A stretch of 64,000 bases of DNA, taken from NCBI RefSeq assembly GCF_000340475.1, contig NZ_CM001792.1, positions 3,766,682 to 3,830,681 of the forward strand, in the 5' to 3' direction. Under the pieces are notes generated by a model. The model was not told where the DNA came from. It saw only the letters and a program-made list of their open reading frames with translations, and did no database searches. The position numbers were made by a program, and so were the translations under genes. Below, one piece after another: positions 8,287 to 18,644 of this stretch (position 1 is the stretch's first letter; each line of letters starts with the position of its first letter). The DNA is from Oceanobacillus kimchii X50. Lineage in GTDB: Bacteria; Bacillota; Bacilli; Bacillales; Amphibacillaceae.

Positions 8287-9996
8287 ATGAGTTATCAAGC
8301 ATTATACCGTGTATGGCGGCCACGAACATTTGAAGATGTAGTAGGACAAACACATATTACTCGAACATTACAAAATGCGATTGAACAGGATAAATTTTCG
8401 CATGCTTATTTGTTCTCTGGTCCACGTGGAACAGGGAAAACAAGTGCTGCAAAAATATTTGCACAAACCATCAATTGTGAGCATGCCCCTGTGAAAGAAC
8501 CTTGTAATGAATGTGCAGCATGTAGAGGCATTCAAGATGGATCAGTATCGGATGTTATTGAAATTGACGCTGCTTCCAATACAAGTGTAGATGATATTCG
8601 TGATATTCGTGATAAAGTGAAGTATGCACCAAGTACGGTGCCGTATAAAGTGTACATTATTGATGAGGTACACATGATATCGGTAAATGCATTTAATGCT
8701 TTGCTGAAAACATTAGAAGAACCACCAAAGCATGTTGTGTTTATTCTTGCAACAACTGAACCACATAAAATCCCCTTAACGATTATATCTCGCTGTCAAC
8801 GTTTTGACTTTAAATCAATATCCAATCAATCGATTGTTGGAAGAATGCAAACGATTATGCAAGCCGAAAATATACAAGTGACGGATGAGGCTTTAGAATC
8901 TGTTGCGCTTGCTGCAGAAGGTGGAATGCGTGATGCCTTAAGTATACTGGATCAAGCCATTTCTTATAGTAAAGAGCAAGTCACCTTAGAAGATGTTTTA
9001 GCAGTTACAGGTGGCGTCTCGCAAATCGTTCTTCATAAAGTGGTTTCTGCGATGGAGGAAAATAATGTCCAAGATGTATTAGTAGCATTAGATGAGATGA
9101 TTCGTACTGGTAAAGACCCAGGGAAATTTGTACAGGATTTAATTTATTTTATGCGAGATCTTTTATTATATAGAAGCTCTGCATCATTAGCAGATATGCT
9201 AGAAAGAGCAGTAGCTGATGATTCATTTAAACAACTGTCAGAACGTGTAACCAATCAATGGATTCAGCGCTCGATTATTGAATTGAATCAATGCCAACAA
9301 GAAATGAAATGGTCCAACAGCCCGAAAGTTTTTATCGAGATTGCCTTACTCACTATCACTAATTATGGACAAGAACATGCTGTAGAAGTTGGGAATCATG
9401 CAACATCTGCCTCTGAATCGGAAGTTGTATTACAATTACAAAGTAAGATGCAACAAATGGAAAAAGATATAATGACTTTAAAAGAAAATCCACCTGCATC
9501 TAATACACCTATTAAACAAACGCCAACCGAGCGAAGAAGACCAAATACCCGGTCATCGAAAAATAGTTATAAGATTCCATATGACCGAATTCGTGATACA
9601 CTAGGGAGAGCAGAGAAGAGTGAATTAAAAAATGTACACGCGCACTGGGCTAATTTCTTAAGTAAGTTAAAAACTACAAATGCACCAGCGCATGCCACGA
9701 TACAAGATAGTAAACCAGCTGCTGCTTCAAATGATACATTGATTGTTGCATTCAAATATGAAATTCATTGTTCTTTATTTTTAGATCACCGAGAAATGGC
9801 AGAGTCATTACTTGGAGGTATGGATAAACAACGTACTATTATCCCAATTCCAGAAGAAGCATGGAATGAAGTACGTAATGATTATATTCAAAATCAAGAT
9901 AAGCCAAAAGAAGAATCTGAAGATCAACAATCAAATCCTGTAGTTGATGAAGCAAGAAAGCTGTTTGGTGATGACCTGTTAGAGATACATGATTAA
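8287..9996 (+). CDS. dnaX: DNA polymerase III subunit tau (clamp loader)
   Basis: 569 residues, near the B. subtilis size (563). It is the ATPase motor of the sliding-clamp loader and binds polymerase and helicase through its C-terminal part. Walker A GPRGTGKT is at residues 45-52, a four-cysteine zinc module follows (C-x8-C-x2-C-x2-C), then the Walker B/DEVH box and the SRC sensor motif ISRCQRF. The region from about residue 370 is the polar, variable tau tail. I saw no programmed frameshift signal, in line with Bacillus making tau only. It heads the dnaX-yaaK-recR unit. Confidence 0.97.
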   Translation: MSYQALYRVWRPRTFEDVVGQTHITRTLQNAIEQDKFSHAYLFSGPRGTGKTSAAKIFAQTINCEHAPVKEPCNECAACRGIQDGSVSDVIEIDAASNTSVDDIRDIRDKVKYAPSTVPYKVYIIDEVHMISVNAFNALLKTLEEPPKHVVFILATTEPHKIPLTIISRCQRFDFKSISNQSIVGRMQTIMQAENIQVTDEALESVALAAEGGMRDALSILDQAISYSKEQVTLEDVLAVTGGVSQIVLHKVVSAMEENNVQDVLVALDEMIRTGKDPGKFVQDLIYFMRDLLLYRSSASLADMLERAVADDSFKQLSERVTNQWIQRSIIELNQCQQEMKWSNSPKVFIEIALLTITNYGQEHAVEVGNHATSASESEVVLQLQSKMQQMEKDIMTLKENPPASNTPIKQTPTERRRPNTRSSKNSYKIPYDRIRDTLGRAEKSELKNVHAHWANFLSKLKTTNAPAHATIQDSKPAAASNDTLIVAFKYEIHCSLFLDHREMAESLLGGMDKQRTIIPIPEEAWNEVRNDYIQNQDKPKEESEDQQSNPVVDEARKLFGDDLLEIHD

Positions 9997-10031
9997 TAAT
10001 TATAGTTAACTATTTAAAGGAGGTATTTTCC

Positions 10032-10346
10032 ATGAAGGGAAATATGAACAATATGATGAAGCAAATGCAAAAAATGCAAAAGAAAATGATGCAAGCGCAG
10101 GATGAGCTACATGAGATGACATTTGAAGCTACTGCTGGCGGTGGAATGGTAACTGTAAAAGCAAACGGCAAAAAAGAAATTATCGATGTAGAAATTAAAG
10201 AAGAAGTGGTAGATCCAGATGATATCGATATGTTACAAGATCTTATTTTAGCAGCGACAAATGAAGTGCTTAATCAAATTGATGAAAAAACGAATGATAC
10301 AATGGGTCAATTTACTAAAGGCTTAAATATGCCAGGAATGTTTTAA
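10032..10346 (+). CDS. yaaK: Nucleoid-associated protein, YbaB/EbfC family
   Basis: 104 residues. Methionine- and glutamine-rich N-terminal helix, then the family core with [11 protein letters not shown] and [11 protein letters not shown] and the closing GMFxxP-type segment [10 protein letters not shown]. The dimeric protein binds DNA and its gene lies between dnaX and recR in most bacteria. It follows dnaX after 35 bases with an AAAGGAGGT ribosome binding site. Confidence 0.95.
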   Translation: MKGNMNNMMKQMQKMQKKMMQAQDELHEMTFEATAGGGMVTVKANGKKEIIDVEIKEEVVDPDDIDMLQDLILAATNEVLNQIDEKTNDTMGQFTKGLNMPGMF

Positions 10347-10363
10347 ACAAGGTATACAAAGAC

Positions 10364-10396
10364 AAGGCGTCTGGCTAATGCGAGACGCCTTATTTT
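10364..10396 (+). terminator. Hairpin terminator between yaaK and recR
   Basis: Perfect 9-bp stem AAGGCGTCT/AGACGCCTT with a 10-base loop followed by ATTTTAG. The short T tract suggests partial termination, which would lower recR relative to dnaX. Confidence 0.75.
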
Positions 10397-10466
10397 AGCA
10401 GTTAAGAAAGTACAAATCTTTCTTTCTGTGTAGTTTGCAGCAGGTATTGGTTTTTACCAAGGAGTT

Positions 10467-10492
10467 CAACCATAAAATAGCACTTATGGTTG
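10467..10492 (+). other. Perfect stem-loop just upstream of the recR ribosome binding site
   Basis: CAACCATAA and TTATGGTTG pair perfectly around an 8-base loop, ending four bases before the AGGAGG of recR. A second small hairpin (TTGGT/ACCAA) lies at 10447-10460. Neither has a T run, so a role in RNA stability or translation is more likely than termination. Confidence 0.5.
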
Positions 10493-10508
10493 TGTAGGAG
10501 GAAACATC

Positions 10509-11105
10509 ATGTATTATCCAGAACCTATCACTAAATTAATAGATAGCTTCTCCAAGTTGCCAGGAATCGGCCCAAAAACAGCCGCTCGTTTGGCTTTCTT
10601 TGTGTTGAATATGAAAGAAGATGACGTTTTAAATTTTGCTAATGCACTAGTTAGTGCAAAACGAGAGTTATCTCATTGTACAGTATGTGGACATATAACG
10701 GATCAAGATCCATGTGCGATTTGTACGGATACGAGCCGTGATGGATCAATTATTTGTGTTGTTCAAGATCCAAAAGATGTTATTGCAATGGAAAAGATGA
10801 AAGAATTTCATGGGAAATACCACGTGCTTCATGGAGCTATCTCACCTATGGATGGAATCGGACCAGAGGATATTAATGTTCCTGACTTAATTAATCGCTT
10901 AAAAGATGAGGAAGTAGAGGAACTTATACTTGCAACCAATCCTAATATTGAAGGAGAAGCAACGGCAATGTATATTTCACGATTAGTAAAACCATCTGGA
11001 ATCCGAACGACGAGGATAGCCCACGGACTGCCAGTAGGTGGAGATTTAGAATATGCGGATGAAGTAACATTATCAAAAGCTTTAGAGGGTAGAAGAGACG
11101 TTTAA
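10509..11105 (+). CDS. recR: Recombination mediator protein RecR
   Basis: 198 residues, the normal length. N-terminal helix-hairpin-helix [13 protein letters not shown] (about 17-29), a C4 zinc finger with Cys57, Cys60, Cys69 and Cys72, a Toprim domain from about residue 80, and a C-terminal motif [12 protein letters not shown]. It helps RecO load RecA on SSB-coated single-stranded DNA. The ATG has a strong GGAGG site. It is downstream of yaaK across a partial terminator and upstream of yaaL. Confidence 0.97.
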   Translation: MYYPEPITKLIDSFSKLPGIGPKTAARLAFFVLNMKEDDVLNFANALVSAKRELSHCTVCGHITDQDPCAICTDTSRDGSIICVVQDPKDVIAMEKMKEFHGKYHVLHGAISPMDGIGPEDINVPDLINRLKDEEVEELILATNPNIEGEATAMYISRLVKPSGIRTTRIAHGLPVGGDLEYADEVTLSKALEGRRDV

Positions 11106-11138
11106 TAATGCAGGAATGTAGGGGTTAGGTGAAGGGTT

Positions 11139-11351
11139 ATGGGGAAAAAACTTAGAAAAAGAGATGTAGATCAAGAATTATTAAATTCTCTGTACCATGT
11201 AGATCATGAATGGAAACAACTTCAGAACATTGTAAGGCAAAGTATTGAACCAACACAAAGTGGTCAGCATGAAGAAAAGTTAGCGAAAGCTAAATATATG
11301 TTTCTTATTCGAGAAGCACGTATACGTAAAGTAAGTGCGGTACGTGTATAG
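11139..11351 (+). CDS. yaaL: DUF2508 family protein YaaL
   Basis: 70 residues, predicted to be helical and charged, without membrane segment or cysteines. It matches YaaL of Bacillus in size, position between recR and bofA, and the pattern EWxxxxxxxxxSxEP followed by AKAKYMFLIREAR. Its function is not known. It begins 34 bases after recR and is probably co-transcribed with it. Confidence 0.85.
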   Translation: MGKKLRKRDVDQELLNSLYHVDHEWKQLQNIVRQSIEPTQSGQHEEKLAKAKYMFLIREARIRKVSAVRV

Positions 11352-11523
11352 TTTTATAAAGTGTAAGGAAAGTATAGAAGTTGTAAGATAACCATACTGC
11401 TGAATAAGTAGTGTACGATAATGTGAAACTTCATCTATTGGAGCTTTAGCTCGTTCTACATGCGGGATGTACGGCGAGTCTGTAAAAGTCTCTATGCTGT
11501 TCAGGTTTTTCTTAGAAAATATA

Positions 11524-11553
11524 GTTCTATCAACCAACCTTTCTTCATACGTT
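11524..11553 (+). promoter_or_regulatory. Possible sigma-E promoter of bofA
   Basis: GTTCTATC followed by CATACGTTT (-10 CATAC matches well, -35 only partly), 36 bases before the bofA start. bofA is a sigma-E gene in B. subtilis. The rest of the gap from 11352 shows no gene. Confidence 0.4.
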
Positions 11554-11588
11554 TACAGTAAGAGATATGGAGAAGAGGTTGATGCGAG

Positions 11589-11852
11589 ATGAGTTCGACC
11601 ATATTTATAAGCATTATTGTTGGATTAATAATTATTCTATTACTCGTTGGAGCGCCTGTGAAACCAATGAAGTATATTGGACAGGCTACTATTAAGCTAG
11701 GGATTGGAATGTTGTTCTTATTTTTTATTAATGTGTTTGGTGGAGCAATTGGCCTCCATATTCCGATTAATGTATTTACCGTGTTTGTATCAGGATTCTT
11801 AGGCGTGTTTGGTATCGGCTCACTTGCTGCCATTCATCTCTTTGTATTGTAG
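11589..11852 (+). CDS. bofA: Sigma-K processing inhibitor BofA
   Basis: 87 residues with two hydrophobic segments (about 4-20 and 34-80 in part) and the family pattern GAPVKPMKYIGQ, NxFGGxxGxHxPIN, GIPGI-like FGIGS end. In the outer forespore membrane BofA with SpoIVFA holds the protease SpoIVFB inactive until the forespore signal arrives. The ATG start is behind AGAAGAGG. In B. subtilis an rRNA operon follows bofA; here gin follows directly. Confidence 0.93.
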   Translation: MSSTIFISIIVGLIIILLLVGAPVKPMKYIGQATIKLGIGMLFLFFINVFGGAIGLHIPINVFTVFVSGFLGVFGIGSLAAIHLFVL

Positions 11853-11871
11853 GAGCTTTCAAAGATTTTGG

Positions 11872-11900
11872 GTATACTTTCCGTTAGATTAGGAGATACT
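11872..11900 (+). promoter_or_regulatory. Sigma-F/sigma-G promoter of gin
   Basis: GTATA, 15-base spacer, GGAGATACT, a full match to the sigma-F pattern GYWTA-15-GGnnAnAMT. It lies 22 bases before the gin start, as expected for the forespore gene csfB/gin. Confidence 0.75.
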
Positions 11901-11922
11901 AGCTTTTAACGGAGGTGGAGAA

Positions 11923-12120
11923 ATGGAGCATACAAACGTCTTTGAGTTAGAGTGTTGTGGGATATGTGAAGAAAGAAAAAAAGAAGGGATTCACTTATAC
12001 ACGATGTTCATTTGCACGGAATGTGAGTACAACATGATCCATACAGAACCTAGAGAAGAAAAATATAATTATTATTTACGTAAATTAAAAAATATGAATC
12101 AACCAAAATTATATTCATAG
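11923..12120 (+). CDS. gin: Anti-sigma factor Gin (CsfB)
   Basis: 65 residues. A zinc-finger with CGICEE near residues 12-17 and CTEC at 31-34, the conserved GIHLYT-x-FIC segment between them, and the PKLYS end all match B. subtilis Gin. Gin binds and inhibits sigma-G early in the forespore, and sigma-E in the late stage, so that sigma-G activity waits for engulfment. It has an AACGGAGGTGG ribosome binding site, a sigma-F-type promoter and its own terminator. Cys11 just before Cys12 is extra. Confidence 0.93.
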   Translation: MEHTNVFELECCGICEERKKEGIHLYTMFICTECEYNMIHTEPREEKYNYYLRKLKNMNQPKLYS

Positions 12121-12148
12121 TTCAAAAATTTAAATTATGAAATAGTGA

Positions 12149-12177
12149 AAAGTCTTTGCTTACAAAGGCTTTTTTTG
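12149..12177 (+). terminator. Terminator after gin
   Basis: Stem AAAGTCTTTG/CAAAGGCTTT with a CTTA loop, followed by T. Confidence 0.85.
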
Positions 12178-12206
12178 TTCGGGAAAAAGTACTAGTCTAC
12201 CCGTTT

Positions 12207-12235
12207 TTGACAGGGCTTTGTGTTTTTCTTATTGT
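12207..12235 (+). promoter_or_regulatory. Sigma-A promoter of the yaaO-tmk operon
   Basis: TTGACA, 17-base spacer, TATTGT. The implied start near 12242 rules out a GTG start of yaaO at 12220. Confidence 0.65.
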
Positions 12236-12267
12236 ATATGGTAGAGGAAATAAGGGAGATGAACAAA

Positions 12268-13680
12268 TTGGATCAATCTTGTATGCCATTAATAGATCAT
12301 TTAAAAAATTTCAGTTCAAAAAAACCGGTATCATTCCATGTTCCAGGGCATAAGCATGGGGACATTTTTCCTGAAGCAGCTAAAGAATTATTTGATTCTG
12401 TATTACCTGTAGATGTAACTGAAATAGCTGGAATGGATGACTTGCATGCACCTAGTAAAATCATTGCAGAAGCAGAAGAATTAGCAAAAGATTATTTCAA
12501 GTCTGACCATACATTTTTTTTAGTTGGTGGATCCACTGTAGGAAATTTAGCAATGATCATGACTGCTTGTAATCCAGGAGATGAGGTAATTGTTCAACGA
12601 AATTGCCATAAGTCGATAATAAATGGTTTAGAACTTGCAGGTGCAAAACCAATCTTTATAGCTCCAGAGTGGAGAGTTGATCTACAACGTTATGCCGCAC
12701 CATCCTACGATACAGTAAAACAAGCAATATTGAGGTTTCCGAATGCAAAGGCTCTTATTCTCACGTATCCAGACTATTTTGGAATGGTTTTTGACATTCA
12801 ATCTATGATTGAATTCGCACATTTCAATCGTATTCCAGTATTCGTTGATGAAGCACATGGTGTTCATTTTTCAACGTCAGAAAAACTTCCACAATCGGCG
12901 TTGCAGTTAGGAGCAGATGTTGTCGTACAATCCGCACATAAGATGGCTCCAGCTATGACAATGGCCGCGTATTTACATATAGGCACTTCACGTGTAGAGA
13001 AAAATCAGGTCGCTTATTATTTGCAGATGTTACAGTCGAGTAGTCCATCTTATCCTATTATGGCTTCTTTAGATGCAGCTCGATTTTATTTAGCAGAATT
13101 ATCGAAAGAAAAAATACAAGGCGTCTTAAATAGTGTGGAAGAGGTAAGAAACATATTCTCTCAAGCATCTTTTTGGGAATGGATACCTAGTGACGATCCG
13201 TTAAAATTAACGTTCCACGTGAAACATGGATATAAAATAAATGAGATAGAAACGATGTTCGAGAATCATGGAATTTATCCAGAGTTAACGACAGAAAATC
13301 AATTCTTATTCATACATGGTCTAGCACCTTTTGTACAACAAGACTATTTGAAAAAAACAATACAATTGGTAGAGGAACAATTAAAAAAATCAATGAAACA
13401 TGCTACAATAGAAGGGGCAAAGCTTTTTACCAATCCTATAGAGGAACTAGCATTGTCATACCAAGAAATGAAACACATTACATCACTTCTTGTCCCATTT
13501 GCTCAAAGTGAAGGTGAAATTGCAGCAGAAGCAGTAATCCCATATCCCCCTGGTATTCCAGTCATACTCAAAGGCGAGAGAATTACGGAGGCGCATATTA
13601 CAAAGATTCAGCTTTTGATTCAACAAGGAGTAACCATTCAGCAACGGGAAGAAGGAATACGTATATATAGGAAGGCATGA
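12268..13680 (+). CDS. yaaO: Orn/Lys/Arg decarboxylase family protein, fold type I PLP enzyme
   Basis: 470 residues. Short form of the family without the N-terminal wing domain: [15 protein letters not shown] opening ([11 protein letters not shown]), the glycine-rich [16 protein letters not shown] with the cofactor aspartate, and the Schiff-base lysine in SAHKM at about residue 225. Such enzymes decarboxylate lysine, arginine or ornithine to polyamine precursors. I take TTG 12268 as start because AAGGGAG ends 9 bases before it and homologues begin there; ATG 12259 directly abuts that site and is the alternative (473 residues). It is followed by tmk after 13 bases. Confidence 0.9.
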   Translation: MDQSCMPLIDHLKNFSSKKPVSFHVPGHKHGDIFPEAAKELFDSVLPVDVTEIAGMDDLHAPSKIIAEAEELAKDYFKSDHTFFLVGGSTVGNLAMIMTACNPGDEVIVQRNCHKSIINGLELAGAKPIFIAPEWRVDLQRYAAPSYDTVKQAILRFPNAKALILTYPDYFGMVFDIQSMIEFAHFNRIPVFVDEAHGVHFSTSEKLPQSALQLGADVVVQSAHKMAPAMTMAAYLHIGTSRVEKNQVAYYLQMLQSSSPSYPIMASLDAARFYLAELSKEKIQGVLNSVEEVRNIFSQASFWEWIPSDDPLKLTFHVKHGYKINEIETMFENHGIYPELTTENQFLFIHGLAPFVQQDYLKKTIQLVEEQLKKSMKHATIEGAKLFTNPIEELALSYQEMKHITSLLVPFAQSEGEIAAEAVIPYPPGIPVILKGERITEAHITKIQLLIQQGVTIQQREEGIRIYRKA

Positions 13681-13693
13681 AGGAGACACATAT

Positions 13694-14669
<976 letters not shown>

Positions 14670-14698
14670 TAAATTATGGATGAAAGGGGACTGAACAC

Positions 14699-15130
14699 AT
14701 GAAAATTACGAATGAAATGCAAACAAAGACGGAACCAAAATTTCATCGGTCTTCAAAGGTGGAGGATCCTTCTTTTCAACGAATGGTTCAGTCCCAAACA
14801 AAGCATTTGAATCAGCAAGAATTTCATCAGCTTGTACAACAATTGAGCAAGCAAGGAAGCAAACTTGCTCAGTATCGTTCTTTCAGAGAACTAGTGAAAT
14901 TTAAAAGGATGGTTAAAAGTTTTTTAGATAAAGCAGTGGCACAAGGTTACAAGCTTGAGAAATCACATAGCTTTGGACTGCAAGGAAGTCGACATCTTTC
15001 GATAGTAAAAGAAGTGGATGAGAAACTAATTCAATTAGCAGAAGATATAATGGATGAAGAAAAGAAGACAGTAGATATATTAGGTCTAATTGGTGAGATC
15101 AAAGGTCTATTGATTAATATATATACATGA
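14699..15130 (+). CDS. yaaR: YaaR family protein (DUF327)
   Basis: 143 residues, mostly predicted helix, soluble. Matches YaaR of Bacillus by the pattern FQxxVQSQ, RTFxELxKFKxLV-like segment, EKSHSFGLQG and the ending IGEIKGLLINIYT. Function not established. It is translated from ATG 14699 after GAAAGGGG, within the tmk-holB operon. Confidence 0.88.
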   Translation: MKITNEMQTKTEPKFHRSSKVEDPSFQRMVQSQTKHLNQQEFHQLVQQLSKQGSKLAQYRSFRELVKFKRMVKSFLDKAVAQGYKLEKSHSFGLQGSRHLSIVKEVDEKLIQLAEDIMDEEKKTVDILGLIGEIKGLLINIYT

Positions 15131-15175
15131 ATAACACGATCCCTATTTAAAGCGGGAATCAATTAGGATGGATGA

Positions 15176-16168
15176 ATGATGGTAACTTGGGAGGAAATCA
15201 CAGACCTTCAGCCGATTGCTAGTCGAACGATCATCAATAGTATAAATAAAGGAAGAGTATCCCATGCTTACCTCCTACAAGGCGAACGAGGAACCGGGAA
15301 GCGTGATATTGCGCTATTATTAGCAAAATACTTATTCTGTTTGCATCGTGAAGGAGCGAATCCTTGTCATACATGTAATAACTGTAAACGGATAGATTCG
15401 GGAAATCATCCTGATGTACATTGGATTGAACCAGATGGACAATCGATAAAAATTGAACAGGTACGTAATTTGCAAAAGGAATTCACGTATTCAGGGATGG
15501 AATCGAATCAAAAAGTATATGTCATTCAAGATGCCGATACATTAACGATAAATGCGGCAAATCGTTTGCTCAAATTTTTAGAAGAACCTAGTAAACAAAC
15601 GACTGCTATTATGATGACTGAAAATGGACACTCGATTCTACCAACTATCCGTTCAAGATGCCAAATCATAGAATTACAGCCGTTACCTCCTGATGTACTG
15701 AATCAAAGATTGCAAGCTGAAGGGGTTCAACAATTTGAAGCGAATCTTTTAAGTGCTCTGACGAATAATACAAAAGAAGCATTATCATTACACCAAGATG
15801 AGTGGTTTGCAGGTGCAAGAAAGATAGTGGTACAATTAATAGAAATGTATGTTCAAAAGCCAGAGGATGTTTATTTATTTATTCACCAACAATGGATCCC
15901 TCATTTTAAAGAACGTACAGAGCAACAAATGGGATTGGATTTATTATTATTAGGATTTCAAGATATCCTTCATCAACATATAAAAGAAGTCTCTACAACA
16001 GTCTTGTTACCGCAAGATGATGCGAAAATGGAACGGGCAATGATGTCTTTTTCTAAAGAACAATTATTATTTACATTGCAGCTGATTTTAACAGCGAAAC
16101 GTAAATTAAAGCAAAATGTCCAACCGACGTTAGTAATGGAACAATTAGCACTTCAAATACAGAGGTGA
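15176..16168 (+). CDS. holB: DNA polymerase III subunit delta'
   Basis: 330 residues. Clamp-loader AAA+ subunit that pairs with tau (dnaX) and delta. SHAYLLQGERGTGKRD is the P-loop-like region, C-x10-C-x2-C-x2-C the zinc module, and TIRSRCQ the SRC arginine-finger motif. The related opening to DnaX is clear. Two adjacent ATG codons (15176 and 15179) are possible; homologues favour the second (MVTWEE), which also has better spacing to AGGATGG. Part of the tmk-rsmI cluster. Confidence 0.94.
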   Translation: MMVTWEEITDLQPIASRTIINSINKGRVSHAYLLQGERGTGKRDIALLLAKYLFCLHREGANPCHTCNNCKRIDSGNHPDVHWIEPDGQSIKIEQVRNLQKEFTYSGMESNQKVYVIQDADTLTINAANRLLKFLEEPSKQTTAIMMTENGHSILPTIRSRCQIIELQPLPPDVLNQRLQAEGVQQFEANLLSALTNNTKEALSLHQDEWFAGARKIVVQLIEMYVQKPEDVYLFIHQQWIPHFKERTEQQMGLDLLLLGFQDILHQHIKEVSTTVLLPQDDAKMERAMMSFSKEQLLFTLQLILTAKRKLKQNVQPTLVMEQLALQIQR

Positions 16169-16172
16169 AAAA

Positions 16173-16997
16173 ATGCTAGAAGTTATAGGGGTAAGATTTA
16201 AGAAAGCGGGAAAAATCTATTACTTCGATCCAGACGAAGATAATATAGAGTTAGATAGTTACGTCATTGTTGAAACGGTTCGAGGAATTGAATTTGGTAA
16301 AGTAGTGATCACGAATAAGCAGGTAGATGAAGAAGATGTTGTATTACCACTTAAGAAGGTTATTCGTGTAGCGGATGATAAAGACAAACGAACCGTCGTT
16401 GAAAATCAAGAACAGGCTCAAAAAGCCTTTGATATATGTACAGAGAAAATTGAGCACCATGATCTAGATATGAATTTAGTAGAAGTAGAATATACATTTG
16501 ATAGAAACAAAATCATCTTTTACTTCACTGCTGATGGTCGTGTTGACTTTCGTAATCTAGTAAAGGATTTAGCGTCCATGTTTAAAACACGTATTGAATT
16601 GCGACAAATTGGAGTACGTGATGAAGCAAAAATGCTTGGTGGTATAGGTCCTTGTGGTCGAATGTTATGCTGCTCTACGTTTTTAGGTGACTTTGAACCA
16701 GTATCGATAAAAATGGCGAAAGATCAAAATCTCTCATTGAATCCAGCAAAAATATCTGGTCTATGCGGTAGATTAATGTGTTGTTTAAAATATGAAAATG
16801 ACGATTATGAAACAGCAAAAAAAGAATTACCTGATATTGGCAAGTCTATGAAAACGCCATATGGAGAAGGTAAAGTAGTAGGACTTAATATCTTAGAGCG
16901 CATGATACAAATTGAGTTGCCTGAAAAAGAACGCGTGGTAGAATATACATTAGATGAATTAATCGAAGAAGGAATAGTTGCGCAAGCCACAGAATGA
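16173..16997 (+). CDS. ricT: RicT (YaaT), PSP1 domain protein of the RicAFT complex
   Basis: 274 residues. A PSP1 domain lies in the middle, with GGIGPCGRMLCCS and ISGLCGRLMCC giving the cysteines that hold the iron-sulfur clusters of the RicA-RicF-RicT complex. In B. subtilis this complex assists RNase Y in mRNA maturation and influences the Spo0A phosphorelay, competence and biofilms. It starts 4 bases after holB with AGAGGTG as ribosome binding site. Confidence 0.95.
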   Translation: MLEVIGVRFKKAGKIYYFDPDEDNIELDSYVIVETVRGIEFGKVVITNKQVDEEDVVLPLKKVIRVADDKDKRTVVENQEQAQKAFDICTEKIEHHDLDMNLVEVEYTFDRNKIIFYFTADGRVDFRNLVKDLASMFKTRIELRQIGVRDEAKMLGGIGPCGRMLCCSTFLGDFEPVSIKMAKDQNLSLNPAKISGLCGRLMCCLKYENDDYETAKKELPDIGKSMKTPYGEGKVVGLNILERMIQIELPEKERVVEYTLDELIEEGIVAQATE

Positions 16998-17011
16998 TGA
17001 GGTGAGTGGGC

Positions 17012-17374
17012 GTGGGAAACAGAGAAATATTTGATCAGGTTTCCGACATGGAAAAGCAAATTGGAGAGCTTTATGAACAATTGGGTGATTTAAAAGGTAA
17101 GTTAAGTGATTTACTGGAAGAAAATCATCGTTTAGCACATGAAAATCACCATTTGCGCCATCATCTAGAAGAGTACCGACAAGATGGAGATACTGATTCA
17201 AAACAACCATTGAATGAAACAAAAAAGAAACCTCATGCACTTCCCGGTGAAGGGTATGATAATTTAGCCAGATTATATGAAGAAGGATTTCATATTTGTA
17301 ACCTTGAATTTGGGAGTCCACGCAGAAATGAAGACTGCATCTTTTGTTTAGATTTCTTTGACAAAACGAAATAA
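17012..17374 (+). CDS. yabA: Replication initiation control protein YabA
   Basis: 120 residues. N-terminal leucine-zipper coiled coil (about 1-55) for tetramer formation, variable linker, and C-terminal zinc domain [19 protein letters not shown] with HIC and CxxC (EDCIFC). YabA binds DnaA and DnaN and limits re-initiation. Start GTG 17012 gives [10 protein letters not shown], which aligns with the B. subtilis N-terminus, and lies 7 bases after GATGAGGTG; GTG 17006 would add two residues. Confidence 0.94.
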   Translation: MGNREIFDQVSDMEKQIGELYEQLGDLKGKLSDLLEENHRLAHENHHLRHHLEEYRQDGDTDSKQPLNETKKKPHALPGEGYDNLARLYEEGFHICNLEFGSPRRNEDCIFCLDFFDKTK

Positions 17375-17644
17375 TATTATCTTGTAAGAATGATAGGTCC
17401 TTTCTTAATAAGATTTTACATGGGCTGTCTCTAGCTTAGTGATTTAATTTGTAGCAACGGGATGTTACCGCATATACGGGGAAAAATTAATGAAGTGACT
17501 TAAAAATAAGGTTATACTACTTATGAAGGAGCTTTTGATTCTCTGTATATTACGGGTACGGTTGCAAAGATTAGTCAACTAATTTGGAGATAGCCTTTCT
17601 TCATTTTAATAAAATCGAACAAGACAGGATAAAGAGGGATCACT
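17375..17644 (+). other. Intergenic stretch between yabA and yabB
   Basis: 270 bases without a supported gene. No convincing terminator or -35/-10 pair was found; a weak TTGGAG-17-TAATAA lies near 17582-17610. Confidence 0.3.
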
Positions 17645-18385
17645 ATGGTAGAACTTTATGATGATGAACGAACAGATTATTTATTAGCAAACAATGAGAT
17701 GAAGATAATACAAAGTCCAACCGCATTCGCATTTTCTTTAGATGCTGTATTACTTGCTGATTTTGCATCGATTCCTAAAAAAAGAGGTACCATATTAGAT
17801 TTATGTACGGGAAATGGTGTTATTCCTTTATTGTTATCACGCAAAACAACAGCAGAGATCACAGGAGTGGAGTTACAAGAACGTATCTATCATATGGCTG
17901 AGCGGAATGTGCAATTAAATCAATTACAAGCACAATTGCATATGATTCATGGAGATTTAAAAGATATGCAAGCAGTACTTGGACAGAGCAGTTTCGATGT
18001 GGTTACTTGTAATCCACCATATTTTAAAACCCCTTCCAAATCAGAACATAATATAAATGAACACTTAACAATTGCCCGACACGAAGTGTATTGTACTTTA
18101 GAGGACGTGATACGCGCATGTAAATTACATGTGCGTCCGGGAGGAAAAGTAGCGATGGTGCATCGTCCAGGTAGGTTAGTTGATATTATGGAGCTGTTTA
18201 GAAAGTATAATGTTGAACCAAAACGAATCCAGTTTGTTTATCCGAAGCAAGGGAAAGAGGCAAATATGCTATTGATCGAAGGTATTCGAGATGGAAAAGC
18301 AGACATAAAAATCTTACCGCCTCTATACATCTATGAAAAGGATGGAACCTATACGAAACAGGCGGAGGAAATTATTTATGGATGA
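17645..18385 (+). CDS. yabB: tRNA1(Val) (adenine37-N6)-methyltransferase, TrmN6/YabB family
   Basis: 246 residues. Class I Rossmann methyltransferase: [15 protein letters not shown] is the SAM-binding motif I, and the N6-adenine signature NPPYF follows (VTCNPPYFK). The opening with [13 protein letters not shown] and [11 protein letters not shown] is typical of YabB/YfiC proteins, which modify A37 of tRNA-Val. ATG start behind AAAGAGGG. It overlaps yazA by 8 bases. Confidence 0.9.
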   Translation: MVELYDDERTDYLLANNEMKIIQSPTAFAFSLDAVLLADFASIPKKRGTILDLCTGNGVIPLLLSRKTTAEITGVELQERIYHMAERNVQLNQLQAQLHMIHGDLKDMQAVLGQSSFDVVTCNPPYFKTPSKSEHNINEHLTIARHEVYCTLEDVIRACKLHVRPGGKVAMVHRPGRLVDIMELFRKYNVEPKRIQFVYPKQGKEANMLLIEGIRDGKADIKILPPLYIYEKDGTYTKQAEEIIYG

Positions 18386-18638
18386 ACAACATTATGTTTA
18401 TATATTACGTTGTCGTGATCAATCTCTTTATACGGGGTATACGAATAATCTAGAGCATCGTTTACAAATGCATGAAACGGGCAAAGGTGCTAAGTATACA
18501 CGAGGTAGAGGTCCATTTGAAGTATTGTATGTAAAGCAATTTCTCAATAAGTCAGAAGCAATGCAAGAAGAATATCGCATTAAACAATTACCCCGCTTTG
18601 AAAAGCTGAAGCTAATTGAATTCCAAGTACAGGAGTGA
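18378..18638 (+). CDS. yazA: GIY-YIG nuclease superfamily protein YazA
   Basis: 86 residues. A single compact GIY-YIG domain: YVYILRC for GIY and YTGYTN for YIG, with the downstream GKGAKYT and EAMQxEYxIK segments of the UPF0213 family. Its substrate is unknown. ATG 18378 ([10 protein letters not shown]) follows GCGGAGGAA; it overlaps the end of yabB by 8 bases, so translation is coupled. Confidence 0.93.
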   Translation: MDEQHYVYILRCRDQSLYTGYTNNLEHRLQMHETGKGAKYTRGRGPFEVLYVKQFLNKSEAMQEEYRIKQLPRFEKLKLIEFQVQE

Positions 18639-18644
18639 TGACAC

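Noticed and set aside
8287..9996. Programmed frameshift making a short gamma form of DnaX
   Set aside because: No A AAA AAG slippery site with following hairpin was seen in the middle of the gene.
11501..11833. 110-codon minus-strand frame over bofA
   Set aside because: It is antisense to bofA, whose family match is clear.
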